Part shown: positions 1 through 7,497 of the stretch, piece by piece
Layout: the number at the start of each line of letters is the position of its first letter
How positions within the stretch are numbered: the first letter of the stretch is position 1
NCBI GenBank assembly: GCA_947503155.1
Contig: CANNCL010000003.1
Coordinates: forward strand, 1-64,000
DNA length: 64,000 nt
From: an uncultured Erythrobacter sp.
Lineage (GTDB): Bacteria; Pseudomonadota; Alphaproteobacteria; Sphingomonadales; Sphingomonadaceae
Reading direction: 5' to 3'
Made by a program: the position numbers and the translations under genes
Notes under the pieces: model-generated
The model's database searches: none
Told to the model about the DNA's origin: nothing
What the model saw: only the letters and a program-made list of their open reading frames with translations

Positions 1-174
1 GCGCAGCGACCGCAAGGGCGACCGCCCGCCCGCAGCGCCAAAGGCGCGAGGAAATCGCGTCGCGGATGCGATGCGCAGGAAAGAACACAATTCGGTCGCG
101 CAGCGACCGCAAGGGCGACCGCCCGCCCGCAGCGCCAAAGGCGCGAGGAAATCGCGTCGCGGATGCGATGCGCA
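1..174 (-). repeat. Two tandem copies of a GC-rich interspersed repeat
   Basis: Positions 1-77 and 98-174 are the same 77-base unit, 97 bases apart, with a short spacer at 78-97. The array probably continues left of the window. Read on the minus strand, the unit matches the repeats at 46447-46540 and 54673-54769: a TGCGCATC-type head, then TCCTCGC, then the core GGGCGGTCGCCCTTGCGG. It is non-coding, although it stays open in one frame. Confidence 0.85.
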
Positions 175-243
175 AAGACGAAAAATTACGCTTGGGATTT
201 TCGACGGAAAACCATCCCCTGGATGGTTTTCTCTAGTCGAAAA

Positions 244-319
244 TGGTGCCGGCTACACGATTCGAACGCGTGGCCTGATGATTACAAATCAACTGCTCTA
301 CCAACTGAGCTAAGCCGGC
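244..319 (-). tRNA. tRNA-Thr (anticodon UGU)
   Basis: The minus strand folds as a complete cloverleaf. The acceptor stem is GCCGGCT/AGCCGGC, the D-arm carries TAGCTCAGTTGG, the anticodon loop is TTTGTAA with anticodon TGT, and the T-arm contains GTTCGAATC. The discriminator is A and the 3' CCA is encoded (complement of 244-246). The tRNA is 76 nt including CCA. It reads ACA threonine codons. Confidence 0.97.
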
Positions 320-471
320 CCATATCCATCCGCTTTAACGGCGGAAAGGCCCGCTAGCCGCAAAGGGGGGCGCTTGTCTAGCCCTCGTATGAAACCGCGC
401 GTTTCAATTTCGCCGGACACAGATGGCATTTGGTCGATTGGCGCAGATCAACCCTTGCCTTTATACGGGGT

Positions 472-485
472 AAAGATACATCTTT
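472..485. promoter_or_regulatory. Palindrome AAAGATACATCTTT, putative PadR operator
   Basis: A 14-base palindrome (arms AAAGAT/ATCTTT) ends 21 bases before the TM2 gene. It closely matches the palindrome at 3420-3431 upstream of the PadR gene, and both are followed by TTTG or TTG and then ACC. The shared site suggests that the PadR protein encoded at 3479-4126 controls this gene. That is inference from sequence similarity only. Confidence 0.6.
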
Positions 486-506
486 GCACCAATCAAGGGA
501 CGGGTG

Positions 507-932
507 ATGGACGAAAACCTACATAAGCAAATGGTGTTTGACGCAAAGCGCAAGTCGATTGGCGTCGCGTATCTTCTGTGGTTTTTCCTCGCCGGTTTTG
601 GCGCTCACCGGTTCTATGCCGGGAAAAAAGGCACAGGCATTGCGCAAATGCTCCTGCTATTTTCCATTATTGGCTGGTTGGTGCTGGTCCCTTGGCTGTT
701 GATCGATCTCGTGCTGATCCCCGGTATGATCAATGACAAGAATATGGAGACGATCAACGAATTGAACGGCGAAGCGCGAGGCGTCAGGTCAAGCGTTAGG
801 CCAACCGAACCGGAGCAACCCGCTCGCCGGATCGAGGCGGATTTGGACCCCAAACGCGAGGCCATGCTCGAAGAGCTGCGCAAAACCGGATATAAACGCG
901 AACGCCGCGACAATTCGCACGTTTACCGCTGA
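507..932 (+). CDS. TM2 domain membrane protein
   Basis: This 141-residue protein has a TM2 domain: two membrane helices at about residues 16-36 and 43-70, separated by a short turn that carries the typical GAHRFYAG segment. A charged, Arg/Glu-rich cytoplasmic tail of about 60 residues follows. I chose the ATG at 507 because AGGGA at 496-500 is correctly spaced; an in-frame GTG at 504 sits too close. The precise role of TM2 proteins in bacteria is not settled. The upstream palindrome at 472-485 links it to the PadR regulator nearby. The stop codon directly abuts that of the convergent gene at 933. Confidence 0.85.
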   Translation: MDENLHKQMVFDAKRKSIGVAYLLWFFLAGFGAHRFYAGKKGTGIAQMLLLFSIIGWLVLVPWLLIDLVLIPGMINDKNMETINELNGEARGVRSSVRPTEPEQPARRIEADLDPKREAMLEELRKTGYKRERRDNSHVYR

Positions 933-1859
933 TTAGAGCGCGCCGAAGGTCCAGCCTTCGGTCCACGCAATCTCAGCCGTCAGAAATCGCGGCTCCCAGC
1001 GGTTTTCTTCTTTGGCCGCTTTTCTCATCCACGCCGCCGTCAATAGCGCGTCTGATGAATGGTCATCGACTTCGCCATATTCGCGCACAGGCGGGCTGCT
1101 CAGCGCTTCTAAAGCCGCGTTGAGATCGCCGTAAGTGAGCAATTTTGTGCGCGAAGTGTTTTGGCCGCCCCTCAGCGATGCGGCTTCTTTTGCGGCAAGG
1201 CCGGTATATATCTCGACGAGCATGGACCCGCCGCCAGTTCTCGCCGCGCTGCTGTGTTTTTCGGGCACAGGGTCCACCGGCCAGACCGGGATATTGCCGC
1301 GCAATTGGTGCAGCATCCGCATTCCGGTGAGCGAGGATTTTCCCACCTGCGCCGCGCCGACAAGGTTGAAATTGCTGACGGGCCTGCATTTTTGGCGGCG
1401 TTGGGCGATTTCGGCTTCGCGGAAACGCCCCTCTTTGGTGATCGCGTCCGGCAGGTGGAAATGCGCGCCTTCTGCATCTTTCCCATGACGGAAATAGCGC
1501 GCGGCATCTGTGTGGCTGACAAAACTTTGCGCGCCGAGATGCGGATCGTCCGCGCAAATTTCGTCGATCAGTGCCCATAGTTTTTTGGCATGGGTGGGGG
1601 ACCTGTCCCAGCCGGGGAAGAATGCGCCGCAATCGTTGAAAGGCAGGCTGATGCCGAGATCCACGCCGACCAGAGTGTTGGCAGGCAGATCATCGCGCAG
1701 CAAATGCATGACTTCTGTGCGCGACCATCCGCGCGCGCCGGGATCGACCAGCACAGGCGGGCCGCCATCGGCCTCTGCGATGGCCAGCGCGATGCCCTTA
1801 TGGTGCTCCCCCTTCGCGCCCGACCAATCAATGGCGAGGAAATGGTCAAAGTCGCGCAT
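933..1859 (-). CDS. Conserved hypothetical protein, DUF429-like RNase H fold
   Basis: This 308-residue protein begins with an acidic beta-strand motif, FLAIDWSGAKG, that resembles the first strand of RNase H-like DUF429 proteins. Further conserved-looking blocks are VGVDLGISLPF, SNFNLVGAAQVGKSS and a late DDHSSDALLTAAW segment carrying two more acidic residues. These could form an RNase H-type metal site. No signal peptide or membrane helix is visible. Its start codon overlaps the stop of rarA by one base (TAATG), which suggests translational coupling. Function is unknown. The RNase H fold is inference from motif order, and the name rests on resemblance only. Confidence 0.7.
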   Translation of the reverse strand: MRDFDHFLAIDWSGAKGEHHKGIALAIAEADGGPPVLVDPGARGWSRTEVMHLLRDDLPANTLVGVDLGISLPFNDCGAFFPGWDRSPTHAKKLWALIDEICADDPHLGAQSFVSHTDAARYFRHGKDAEGAHFHLPDAITKEGRFREAEIAQRRQKCRPVSNFNLVGAAQVGKSSLTGMRMLHQLRGNIPVWPVDPVPEKHSSAARTGGGSMLVEIYTGLAAKEAASLRGGQNTSRTKLLTYGDLNAALEALSSPPVREYGEVDDHSSDALLTAAWMRKAAKEENRWEPRFLTAEIAWTEGWTFGAL

Positions 1860-3358
1860 TAGAGGGTGTCTTTCTGCGCTACCGCTTCGCTATTTGAGCG
1901 CGTGTCTTTCTGCGCTACCGCTTCGCTATTTGAGCGCGTGTCTTTCTGCGCTACCGCTTCGCTGCTTGAGCGCGTGTTTTTCTGCGCTACCGCTTCGCTG
2001 CTTGAGCGCGTGCCTTCTCGCGCTACCGCTTCGCTATTTGAGCGCGGGCGTTCCGTCCTCAGCTTGTCCCAATAGGCAATGCGTTCGCGCACTTGCCGTT
2101 CAAACCCGCGTTCCACCGGTTCATAGAACGTCATCGGCTCCATTCCATCGGGCCAATAATTGTCGCCGGAAAACCCTTCATCGGAATTGTGGTCATAGGC
2201 ATACCCCTCGCCGTAACCGATGTCTTTCATCAGCTTAGTCGGAGCGTTGAGGATATTGGCGGGCGGCATCAGGCTGCCGGTTTCGCGCGCGGCTTTGAAC
2301 GCCGATTTCTGCGCGGCATAGGCCGCATTCGATTTGGGCGCGGTGGCGAGATAGAGACAGGCCTGAACAATGGCGATTTCGCCTTCGGGGCTGCCCAAAA
2401 ACTCATAAGCATCCTTTGCCGCGAGACATTGAGTTAGCGCCTGCGGATCGGCCAGACCGATATCTTCAGAAGCAAACCGGACAAGGCGGCGCAAGACATA
2501 GAGCGGCTCTTCACCCGCTGTCAGCATCCGCGCCATGTAATAAAGCGCCGCCTGCGGGTCGGACCCGCGCAGCGATTTGTGCAATGCGCTGATGAGGTTG
2601 TAATGCCCGTCGCGGTCCTTGTCATAGACCGCCACGCGCCGCTGAAGAAACCGGCCCAAACCCGCCGGGTCGAGGGGTTCGGGCAAGTTTGCATTATACA
2701 AGGTTTCGGCCTGACCCAGCAGGAACCGGCCATCGCCATCAGCGCTGGCAATCAAGGCCGCGCGGGCGTCGTCTGTAAGGGGCAGGGGGCCTTCCAATCC
2801 CTCCGCACGGGCGAGCAATGCGCCGAGCGCTTCGCCGCCGAGCCGTTCCAAGATCAGCACCTGAGCGCGGCTGAGCAAAGCGGCGTTGAGAGCGAAGCTG
2901 GGATTTTCGGTTGTCGCGCCGACCAGGGTGACGGTGCCGCGTTCGACAAAGGGTAAGAACCCGTCTTGTTGCGCGCGGTTGAACCGGTGGATCTCGTCCA
3001 CGAACAACAGCGTTTTCTTGCCCGCGCCCGCCATTTTGTCCGCTTCGGCAAAAGCTTTCTTGAGATCGGCAACACCCGAAAACACCGCACTGATCGAAAC
3101 AAACCGCATTCCGACCGCATCCGCGAGCAGCCGTGCAATGCTGGTTTTGCCCGTCCCCGGCGGTCCCCATAGGATCATGCTGGCAAGCTTGCTCGCCGCG
3201 ACCATGCGGCCAATCGCACCCTCGGGGCCGGTGAGGTGTTCTTGCCCGATCACCTCGTCCAAATCGCGCGGGCGCAAGCGATCGGGCAGCGGCGCATCGC
3301 TGCGCGCGTGATCGCCATTTTTCGGCGGCGGGGTATCGTCTGCGAACAGGTCAGCCAT
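1859..3358 (-). CDS. rarA: Replication-associated recombination protein A (AAA+ ATPase)
   Basis: RarA/MgsA is an AAA+ ATPase acting at stalled replication forks with SSB. In this 499-residue protein the Walker A motif (GPPGTGKTS) lies near residue 65 and Walker B (LLFVDEIHRF) near 115. A sensor-1 region (GATTENPSF) and the C-terminal MgsA tetramerisation domain (GSDPQAALYYMARML) follow. The family usually ends soon after the segment at residues 420-435. Here about 65 extra residues follow, built from a 12-residue repeat (SEAVAQKDTRSN-like) encoded by the 36-base tandem repeat at 1866-2046. The tail is unlikely to be catalytic. The gene is translationally coupled to the downstream DUF429-like gene. 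Confidence 0.95.
   Translation of the reverse strand: MADLFADDTPPPKNGDHARSDAPLPDRLRPRDLDEVIGQEHLTGPEGAIGRMVAASKLASMILWGPPGTGKTSIARLLADAVGMRFVSISAVFSGVADLKKAFAEADKMAGAGKKTLLFVDEIHRFNRAQQDGFLPFVERGTVTLVGATTENPSFALNAALLSRAQVLILERLGGEALGALLARAEGLEGPLPLTDDARAALIASADGDGRFLLGQAETLYNANLPEPLDPAGLGRFLQRRVAVYDKDRDGHYNLISALHKSLRGSDPQAALYYMARMLTAGEEPLYVLRRLVRFASEDIGLADPQALTQCLAAKDAYEFLGSPEGEIAIVQACLYLATAPKSNAAYAAQKSAFKAARETGSLMPPANILNAPTKLMKDIGYGEGYAYDHNSDEGFSGDNYWPDGMEPMTFYEPVERGFERQVRERIAYWDKLRTERPRSNSEAVAREGTRSSSEAVAQKNTRSSSEAVAQKDTRSNSEAVAQKDTRSNSEAVAQKDTL
1866..2046. repeat. 36-base tandem repeat (minisatellite) in rarA 3' end
   Basis: Five consecutive units with an exact 36-base period start near 1867, 1903, 1939, 1975 and 2011, and a sixth decays after 2047. 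Copies differ at only a few positions (for example TATTTGAG versus TGCTTGAG). Because 36 is divisible by three, the array adds repeats in frame to RarA. There are no spacers, so this is not a CRISPR. Confidence 0.95.
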
Positions 3359-3418
3359 TGGTCGAACGCAGTAGGCGGCTCGTCAGAAAACACCAAACGC
3401 CTCTTGCGGGATTGCATT

Positions 3419-3462
3419 TAAGATATATCTTTGACCTATCGAAGATACGATTTTGATATCTT
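3419..3462. promoter_or_regulatory. Two inverted repeats upstream of padR, putative autoregulatory operator
   Basis: The first site is the perfect palindrome AAGATATATCTT at 3420-3431. The second has arms AAGATA (3442-3447) and TATCTT (3457-3462). Both lie within 60 bases of the PadR start. Autorepression through AT-rich dyads in their own promoters is usual for PadR proteins. The first site also closely resembles 472-485. Confidence 0.65.
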
Positions 3463-3478
3463 AACAGGAGAAGAAGCC

Positions 3479-4126
3479 ATGACTTGGCAGAAGAATCGCA
3501 GATATTCCCGGCGCGGCAAAATGGGCAGCGGATGGGACAAGATGGGCCCGATGATCGCCATGATGGCCGCATCTGGTAATTGGGGCGGATCATGGGATGA
3601 TTGGGACGGCGAAGACGGACCCAAAGGGCGCGGGCCGGGTGGTCCGGGCAGCAGGCGCAAGCGCCGCGGGCGGATGTTCGGTTCGGGTGAATTGCGGCTC
3701 GCGCTGCTCGCCCTGATCGCAGAAGAAGAGCGCCACGGATATGAACTGATCAAAGCGGTCGAAGACATGACCGGCGGCGATTACGCGCCAAGCCCCGGCG
3801 CAGTGTACCCGACGCTGCAATTGCTCGCCGATGAAGGAAAGATCGAAGAAGCAAAGTCGAAAGACGCCAAAAAGCCGTTCAAAGTGACCGCCGATGGCAG
3901 TGCCGAACTCGAAGAGCGCGCCGGTGAAGTCGAAGCGTTGATGGGACGGTTGGGTAAACACGGCGAACGCGCAGAAAAGGTGAAATCACCCGACCTGTTC
4001 CGCGCGATGGGCAACCTTGCCACTGTCCTGAAAAACCGCGCACGCAGCGGTAAGCTGGATAAGGATGTGATGGACGAGATCGTCGATATTATCGACGAAG
4101 TCGCCAAGCGGATCGAGCGAATCTAA
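3479..4126 (+). CDS. PadR family transcriptional regulator
   Basis: This 215-residue protein has a long Gly/Arg/Trp-rich N-terminal segment (about residues 1-65). It is followed by a PadR winged-helix domain: GELRLALLALIAEEERHGYE, then a SPGAVYPTLQLLADEGKI recognition region and the wing with PFKVTADG. The C-terminal helices (about 145-215) probably dimerise and may bind ligand. The ATG at 3479 is preferred over upstream in-frame starts because AGGAGAAG at 3466-3473 is an excellent ribosome site. The promoter holds two dyads. A shared palindrome suggests that it regulates the TM2 gene at 507 as well as itself. The inducer is unknown. Confidence 0.9.
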   Translation: MTWQKNRRYSRRGKMGSGWDKMGPMIAMMAASGNWGGSWDDWDGEDGPKGRGPGGPGSRRKRRGRMFGSGELRLALLALIAEEERHGYELIKAVEDMTGGDYAPSPGAVYPTLQLLADEGKIEEAKSKDAKKPFKVTADGSAELEERAGEVEALMGRLGKHGERAEKVKSPDLFRAMGNLATVLKNRARSGKLDKDVMDEIVDIIDEVAKRIERI

Positions 4127-4191
4127 CAGGTTCTTGCTGAGAGCGGGCGGCTACGGCACAGGCACGGACGGATGTCCGGCCCGCACAAAGC

Positions 4192-4233
4192 AAAGAAGCG
4201 CGGCAATCCTTAACGGGTTTGCCGCGCTTCTTT
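4192..4233 (+). terminator. Rho-independent terminator
   Basis: The arms AAAGAAGCGCGGCAA (4192-4206) and TTGCCGCGCTTCTTT (4219-4233) are fully complementary around a 12-base loop. The hairpin ends in T-rich sequence. It lies after padR and before the membrane-protein gene at 4292. Confidence 0.85.
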
Positions 4234-4291
4234 GTTGCGCCTAGTCTTCGCCGCGGGATGGGTCGCGCTGTCTTGGAGAGGGGACACAATC

Positions 4292-4735
4292 ATGACTACA
4301 ACTTTGGGCGATCGCCCGAAAACGCCGTGGCATTTGTGGGTGATCGGCATCGTCAGCCTATTGTGGAATTTTGGCGGCGTGTATTCGTACACCATGACCG
4401 AATTGGGCAGTTTAGAGGGGATGGGATTTTCGGCTGAAGAGCTTGAATATTTCTATGGTTTCCCGGCCTGGGCGGTGGCGACTTGGGCGCTGGGCGTTTG
4501 GGGATGTTTCTTCGGCTCTGCGCTTTTGTTGCTGCGCAGCAAATGGGCGGTTTGGCTGTTTGGCATTTCGATTATTGGCCTGCTTGGCACGACCTATTAT
4601 CAGCATGTTCACAGCGAATTGCCCGCATCAATGCAAACGACGGGGCAATATCTGTTCGCGCTCGCGATTTGGGTGATCACGTTCGGATTGCTCTTTTATG
4701 CCAGCCGCATGACGCGCGCCGGGGTGTTGCGGTAA
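4292..4735 (+). CDS. Four-helix inner membrane protein, unknown function
   Basis: This 147-residue protein has four predicted membrane helices at about residues 12-32, 60-82, 88-107 and 120-140. It opens with TPWHLWVIGIVSLLWNFGG and has a YTMT segment after helix 1, a pattern I recognise from uncharacterised sphingomonad membrane proteins. Some relatives carry the label 'sugar transporter', which nothing here supports. The start at 4292 is preceded by GAGAGGGG. A longer reading from 4232 would run through the terminator and lacks a ribosome site. I assign no function. Confidence 0.75.
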   Translation: MTTTLGDRPKTPWHLWVIGIVSLLWNFGGVYSYTMTELGSLEGMGFSAEELEYFYGFPAWAVATWALGVWGCFFGSALLLLRSKWAVWLFGISIIGLLGTTYYQHVHSELPASMQTTGQYLFALAIWVITFGLLFYASRMTRAGVLR

Positions 4736-4762
4736 AAAGAACAGGCGCGGCGCGCAGGCAAT

Positions 4763-5965
4763 CTATGCCGCCGCTGCGCCCTCTTTTTCCTGCAAAGCCC
4801 GCCGGTCATTGATCAGGCGAACATAGGTATCCGCGACAACCTGATTGATCGCTTCCCAGCTATATTCCAAACTGCGCTGCTCGCCCGCGCTGCCATGTGC
4901 CATGCGCAAAGCGGGATCGGTGCAATAGGGCGCGATTGCTTCGGCTAGACCGGCGCTATCAGGCGCAGCATTCGCGCCTTTCCCGGCCAGCGGCACCAAT
5001 TGCCCGGTGACGCCTTGATTGACGAGGCTGGACGCGCCAGTCGCACCCGCGGCAACCACCGGCAATCCGCAGGCCATTGCCTCTAACGTCACATTTCCGA
5101 ATGTTTCGGTGATCGACGGATTGAAGAATATATCGCCGCTGGCCAATGCCTGACCCAAATCAGCGCCGGTTTTAAACCCTGCGAAAATACCGCCGGGCAA
5201 GGCGTCTTCGAACCATTCGCGCGCTGGACCGTGACCGATCACCAACACTTTGTGCGGCACCTGACGTTTGCGCAATTGGACGATGGTTTCGGCAAAGACA
5301 TCAAGCCCTTTTTCCATCACCAACCGCCCAAGAAACACAATCGCGACGTCGTCATCCGCAAGGCCCAAGGACCGCCGCCAGCTCATATCGCGCCGTTCGC
5401 TGGAAAAGACCGTCCGGTCCACGCCGCGCGTCCACAGACCGATATCGTCATGCATTTCCATCGCGATCAATTCGTCGATCATGCTTTGCGATGGTGCGAC
5501 CAAAGCATCGCAGCGATTGTAAAACCGTTTGAGCATGCCCAGCACAAACGGTTCCAAAAATGCGAGATTGTAATAGCGCGGATAGGTTTCAAACTTGGTG
5601 TGAACCGATGCGAGCACCGGCAGATCGTGTTCTTGCGCCCATTTAAGCGCCGCATGGCCGGATGGATCGGGCGAAGATAGATGCACGATATTGGGCGCAA
5701 ATTTCTCCAGATCGCGGCGCACTTTACCGCCCAGATGGGTCGGCATCCGGTATTCGCCGCGCCCTTTGACCGGCATGCGTATATTCGGGACGCCGACCAG
5801 ATCGCCGGTCGGCTCAAAATCGGGCTTTTCGACCGTTGGGGCATAAACGCGCACTTGCGCGCCCTTTGCCAGCAACGATCCAACCAGACGGTTCAGCGCC
5901 TGATTCGCTCCATCACGGGTGTAGTTATAATTGCCGCTAAACAGCGCAATGCGAAGATCAGACAT
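4763..5965 (-). CDS. GT4-family glycosyltransferase
   Basis: This is a GT-B fold retaining glycosyltransferase of about 400 residues. The acceptor half starts with LRIALFSGNYNYTRDGANQ. The donor half has FLGRLVMEKGLDVF near residue 215 and the E-x7-E signature in ETFGNVTLEAMACG near 295, where the nucleotide sugar is held. It resembles GDP-mannose or UDP-sugar dependent enzymes that act on lipids, but the substrates cannot be read from sequence. Two in-frame ATGs (5971 and 5965) are possible. The reading frame continues upstream to 6277, but that part runs through repeat and leader sequence and is unlikely to be translated. It is divergent from serC. Confidence 0.85.
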   Translation of the reverse strand: MSDLRIALFSGNYNYTRDGANQALNRLVGSLLAKGAQVRVYAPTVEKPDFEPTGDLVGVPNIRMPVKGRGEYRMPTHLGGKVRRDLEKFAPNIVHLSSPDPSGHAALKWAQEHDLPVLASVHTKFETYPRYYNLAFLEPFVLGMLKRFYNRCDALVAPSQSMIDELIAMEMHDDIGLWTRGVDRTVFSSERRDMSWRRSLGLADDDVAIVFLGRLVMEKGLDVFAETIVQLRKRQVPHKVLVIGHGPAREWFEDALPGGIFAGFKTGADLGQALASGDIFFNPSITETFGNVTLEAMACGLPVVAAGATGASSLVNQGVTGQLVPLAGKGANAAPDSAGLAEAIAPYCTDPALRMAHGSAGEQRSLEYSWEAINQVVADTYVRLINDRRALQEKEGAAAA

Positions 5966-6028
5966 GTCCATTGCCGCCGCTTTTAGGCGAGGCGCGCCTG
6001 TATTGCGAGGGGGGTTTTGCGAGTCGCT

Positions 6029-6094
6029 TTTGTTTGCGCATCCATCCGGTGTGCAGTTTCCTCGCGCTCTTGGCGCGCAGCGGGGGGAGAGGCG
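6029..6094 (+). repeat. Partial copy of the interspersed GC-rich repeat
   Basis: The segment begins TTTGCGCATCCATCCGG, continues with TTTCCTCGCGC and a GGCGCGC block, then diverges. It matches the head of the family copies at 29051 and 46447 but lacks the GGTCGCCC core. It lies between the glycosyltransferase gene and the serC leader. Confidence 0.6.
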
Positions 6095-6141
6095 GGCTTT
6101 CAACATTCTCGCGCAATCAGGCCGTTCGTTCATTGACATGT

Positions 6142-6212
6142 AATGCCGCGCCACTAGAGACAGCGCCGGGCCACGCGGTCCCAACGCCGCGCGAGCTCTC
6201 TGTAAGGAGAGA
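6142..6212 (+). ncRNA. Putative serC leader RNA (alphaproteobacterial serC motif)
   Basis: The leader just before serC can form a hairpin GGGCC/GGTCC at 6168-6181, and a second stem CTCTC (6196-6200) / GAGAG (6207-6211) that contains the serC ribosome site AAGGAG. A structured element upstream of serC-serA operons in alphaproteobacteria is known as the serC motif. The position, operon and paired hairpins fit, but I matched it by eye. Exposure of the ribosome site is the likely control point. The ligand or signal is unknown. Confidence 0.6.
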
Positions 6213-6217
6213 ATACA

Positions 6218-7396
6218 ATGACTGAAACTACCCCTGGGCTCCCGGCGGAGCCTGCGCTCAAACCTGAGCGCCCTCAATTTTCATCCGGCCCGACTGTAAA
6301 GTTCCCCGGATGGTCCCTCGATAAATTGCAGACCGAATCGCTTGGTCGTTCGCATCGTTCGGCGCTGGCCAAGGGCCGGCTCAAATATGCGATTGATCTG
6401 ACACGCGAATTGCTCGGCATCCCCGATGATTATCTGGTTGGCATCATGCCGGCATCCGACACCGGCGCTCTCGAAGCGGCGATGTGGACCATGCTTGACC
6501 CCGCGCGCCCGGCAACGGTTGCGGCGTGGGAAAGCTTTGGCAATGTTTGGATTCAGGATGCGGTAAAGCAGCTGAAATTGCCGAAATTGCAAACCATGAC
6601 CGCCGATTACGGCGAGATCCCCGATCTGGCGTCGATCCCGCAGGAAAACGATGTTGTTTTCACTTGGAACGGCACGACATCGGGCGCGAAAATCCCGAAC
6701 ACCGATTGGCTCGCTTCGGGCCGCGAAGGGATCACGATCAACGACGCGACCAGCGCCATTTTCGCGATGGAAATGGACTGGTCTAAGCTGGATGCGACCA
6801 CGTTTAGCTGGCAAAAAGTGATGGGTTCTGAGGCTCAGCACGGGATGCTGATCCTTTCACCCAAAGCGGTGGAGCGGATCGAAAGCTACAACCCATCATG
6901 GCCGCTGCCGAAACTGTTCCGCATCAAAAAAGGCGATAAGATCAATCGCGGCATTTTCGAAGGCGCGACGATTAACACGCCTTCTTTGCTGGCGACCGAA
7001 GATTACATTGCGGCGCTGGAATGGGCGAAGTCCATTGGCGGGCGCAATGCGATGTTTGACCGCGCCGATGCAAACTCGAAAATCGTCAAGGATTGGATCG
7101 AAGCGACGCCGTGGCTGCGCAATATGGTCGCCGACCCGGCGAAGCGCACGAACACCGGCGTCTGCATGATGTTCCAAGGCGATTGGTACGACAGCCTGTC
7201 TGCGGAAGATCAAGCCGCGGTGCCGAAGAAAATCGTCAAACTGCTGGAAGACCGGCATGTTGGCTATGACTTTAACGGTTACCGCGATGCCCCGCCTTCG
7301 CTGCGCATCTGGTGCGGCGGCACTCTGGAGGGGGAGGACATTCAGCGTCTTCTGCCTTGGATTGAGTGGGCTTACGCGGCCGTCAAAAACGGCTGA
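6218..7396 (+). CDS. serC: Phosphoserine aminotransferase
   Basis: SerC converts 3-phosphohydroxypyruvate and glutamate to phosphoserine in serine biosynthesis, and also acts in pyridoxal phosphate synthesis. This 392-residue class-V PLP aminotransferase carries the Schiff-base lysine in SWQKVMGSEAQHG near residue 199. The glycine-rich SDTGALEAAMW near 75 contacts the cofactor phosphate. Length and motifs fit the alphaproteobacterial/archaeal-type branch. The start at 6218 follows AAGGAG inside a small hairpin. serA follows after 101 bases, so the two genes form the serine operon. Confidence 0.95.
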   Translation: MTETTPGLPAEPALKPERPQFSSGPTVKFPGWSLDKLQTESLGRSHRSALAKGRLKYAIDLTRELLGIPDDYLVGIMPASDTGALEAAMWTMLDPARPATVAAWESFGNVWIQDAVKQLKLPKLQTMTADYGEIPDLASIPQENDVVFTWNGTTSGAKIPNTDWLASGREGITINDATSAIFAMEMDWSKLDATTFSWQKVMGSEAQHGMLILSPKAVERIESYNPSWPLPKLFRIKKGDKINRGIFEGATINTPSLLATEDYIAALEWAKSIGGRNAMFDRADANSKIVKDWIEATPWLRNMVADPAKRTNTGVCMMFQGDWYDSLSAEDQAAVPKKIVKLLEDRHVGYDFNGYRDAPPSLRIWCGGTLEGEDIQRLLPWIEWAYAAVKNG

Positions 7397-7406
7397 CTTT
7401 ATGCGC

Positions 7407-7428
7407 GCGGCCCGTTGATCCGGGCCGC
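7407..7428 (+). promoter_or_regulatory. GC hairpin in the serC-serA gap
   Basis: GCGGCCCG (7407-7414) pairs with CGGGCCGC (7421-7428) around a six-base loop. A pyrimidine-rich CGCTTTCCCTT stretch follows. It may attenuate read-through into serA or stabilise the serC message. The T-tract is too weak to call a strong terminator. Confidence 0.5.
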
Positions 7429-7497
7429 CGCTTTCCCTTCCCAGTTTATAGCAGTCCGCGCGCCGAGAAGTGGCGGGCTGCGCCCAAGGAATTTCCT

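Noticed and set aside
1866..2046. CRISPR-like 36-base periodicity
   Set aside because: The copies are directly adjacent without unique spacers and stay in frame with rarA, and no cas genes are present.
1510..2238. 242-codon frame on the plus strand opposite rarA
   Set aside because: It is an open shadow of the minisatellite (repeated LSACLSALPLR) and has no family features. RarA on the minus strand is clear.
5972..6277. Long N-terminal extension of the glycosyltransferase
   Set aside because: It would run through repeat sequence and the serC leader. The family N-terminus begins at the ATG near 5965.
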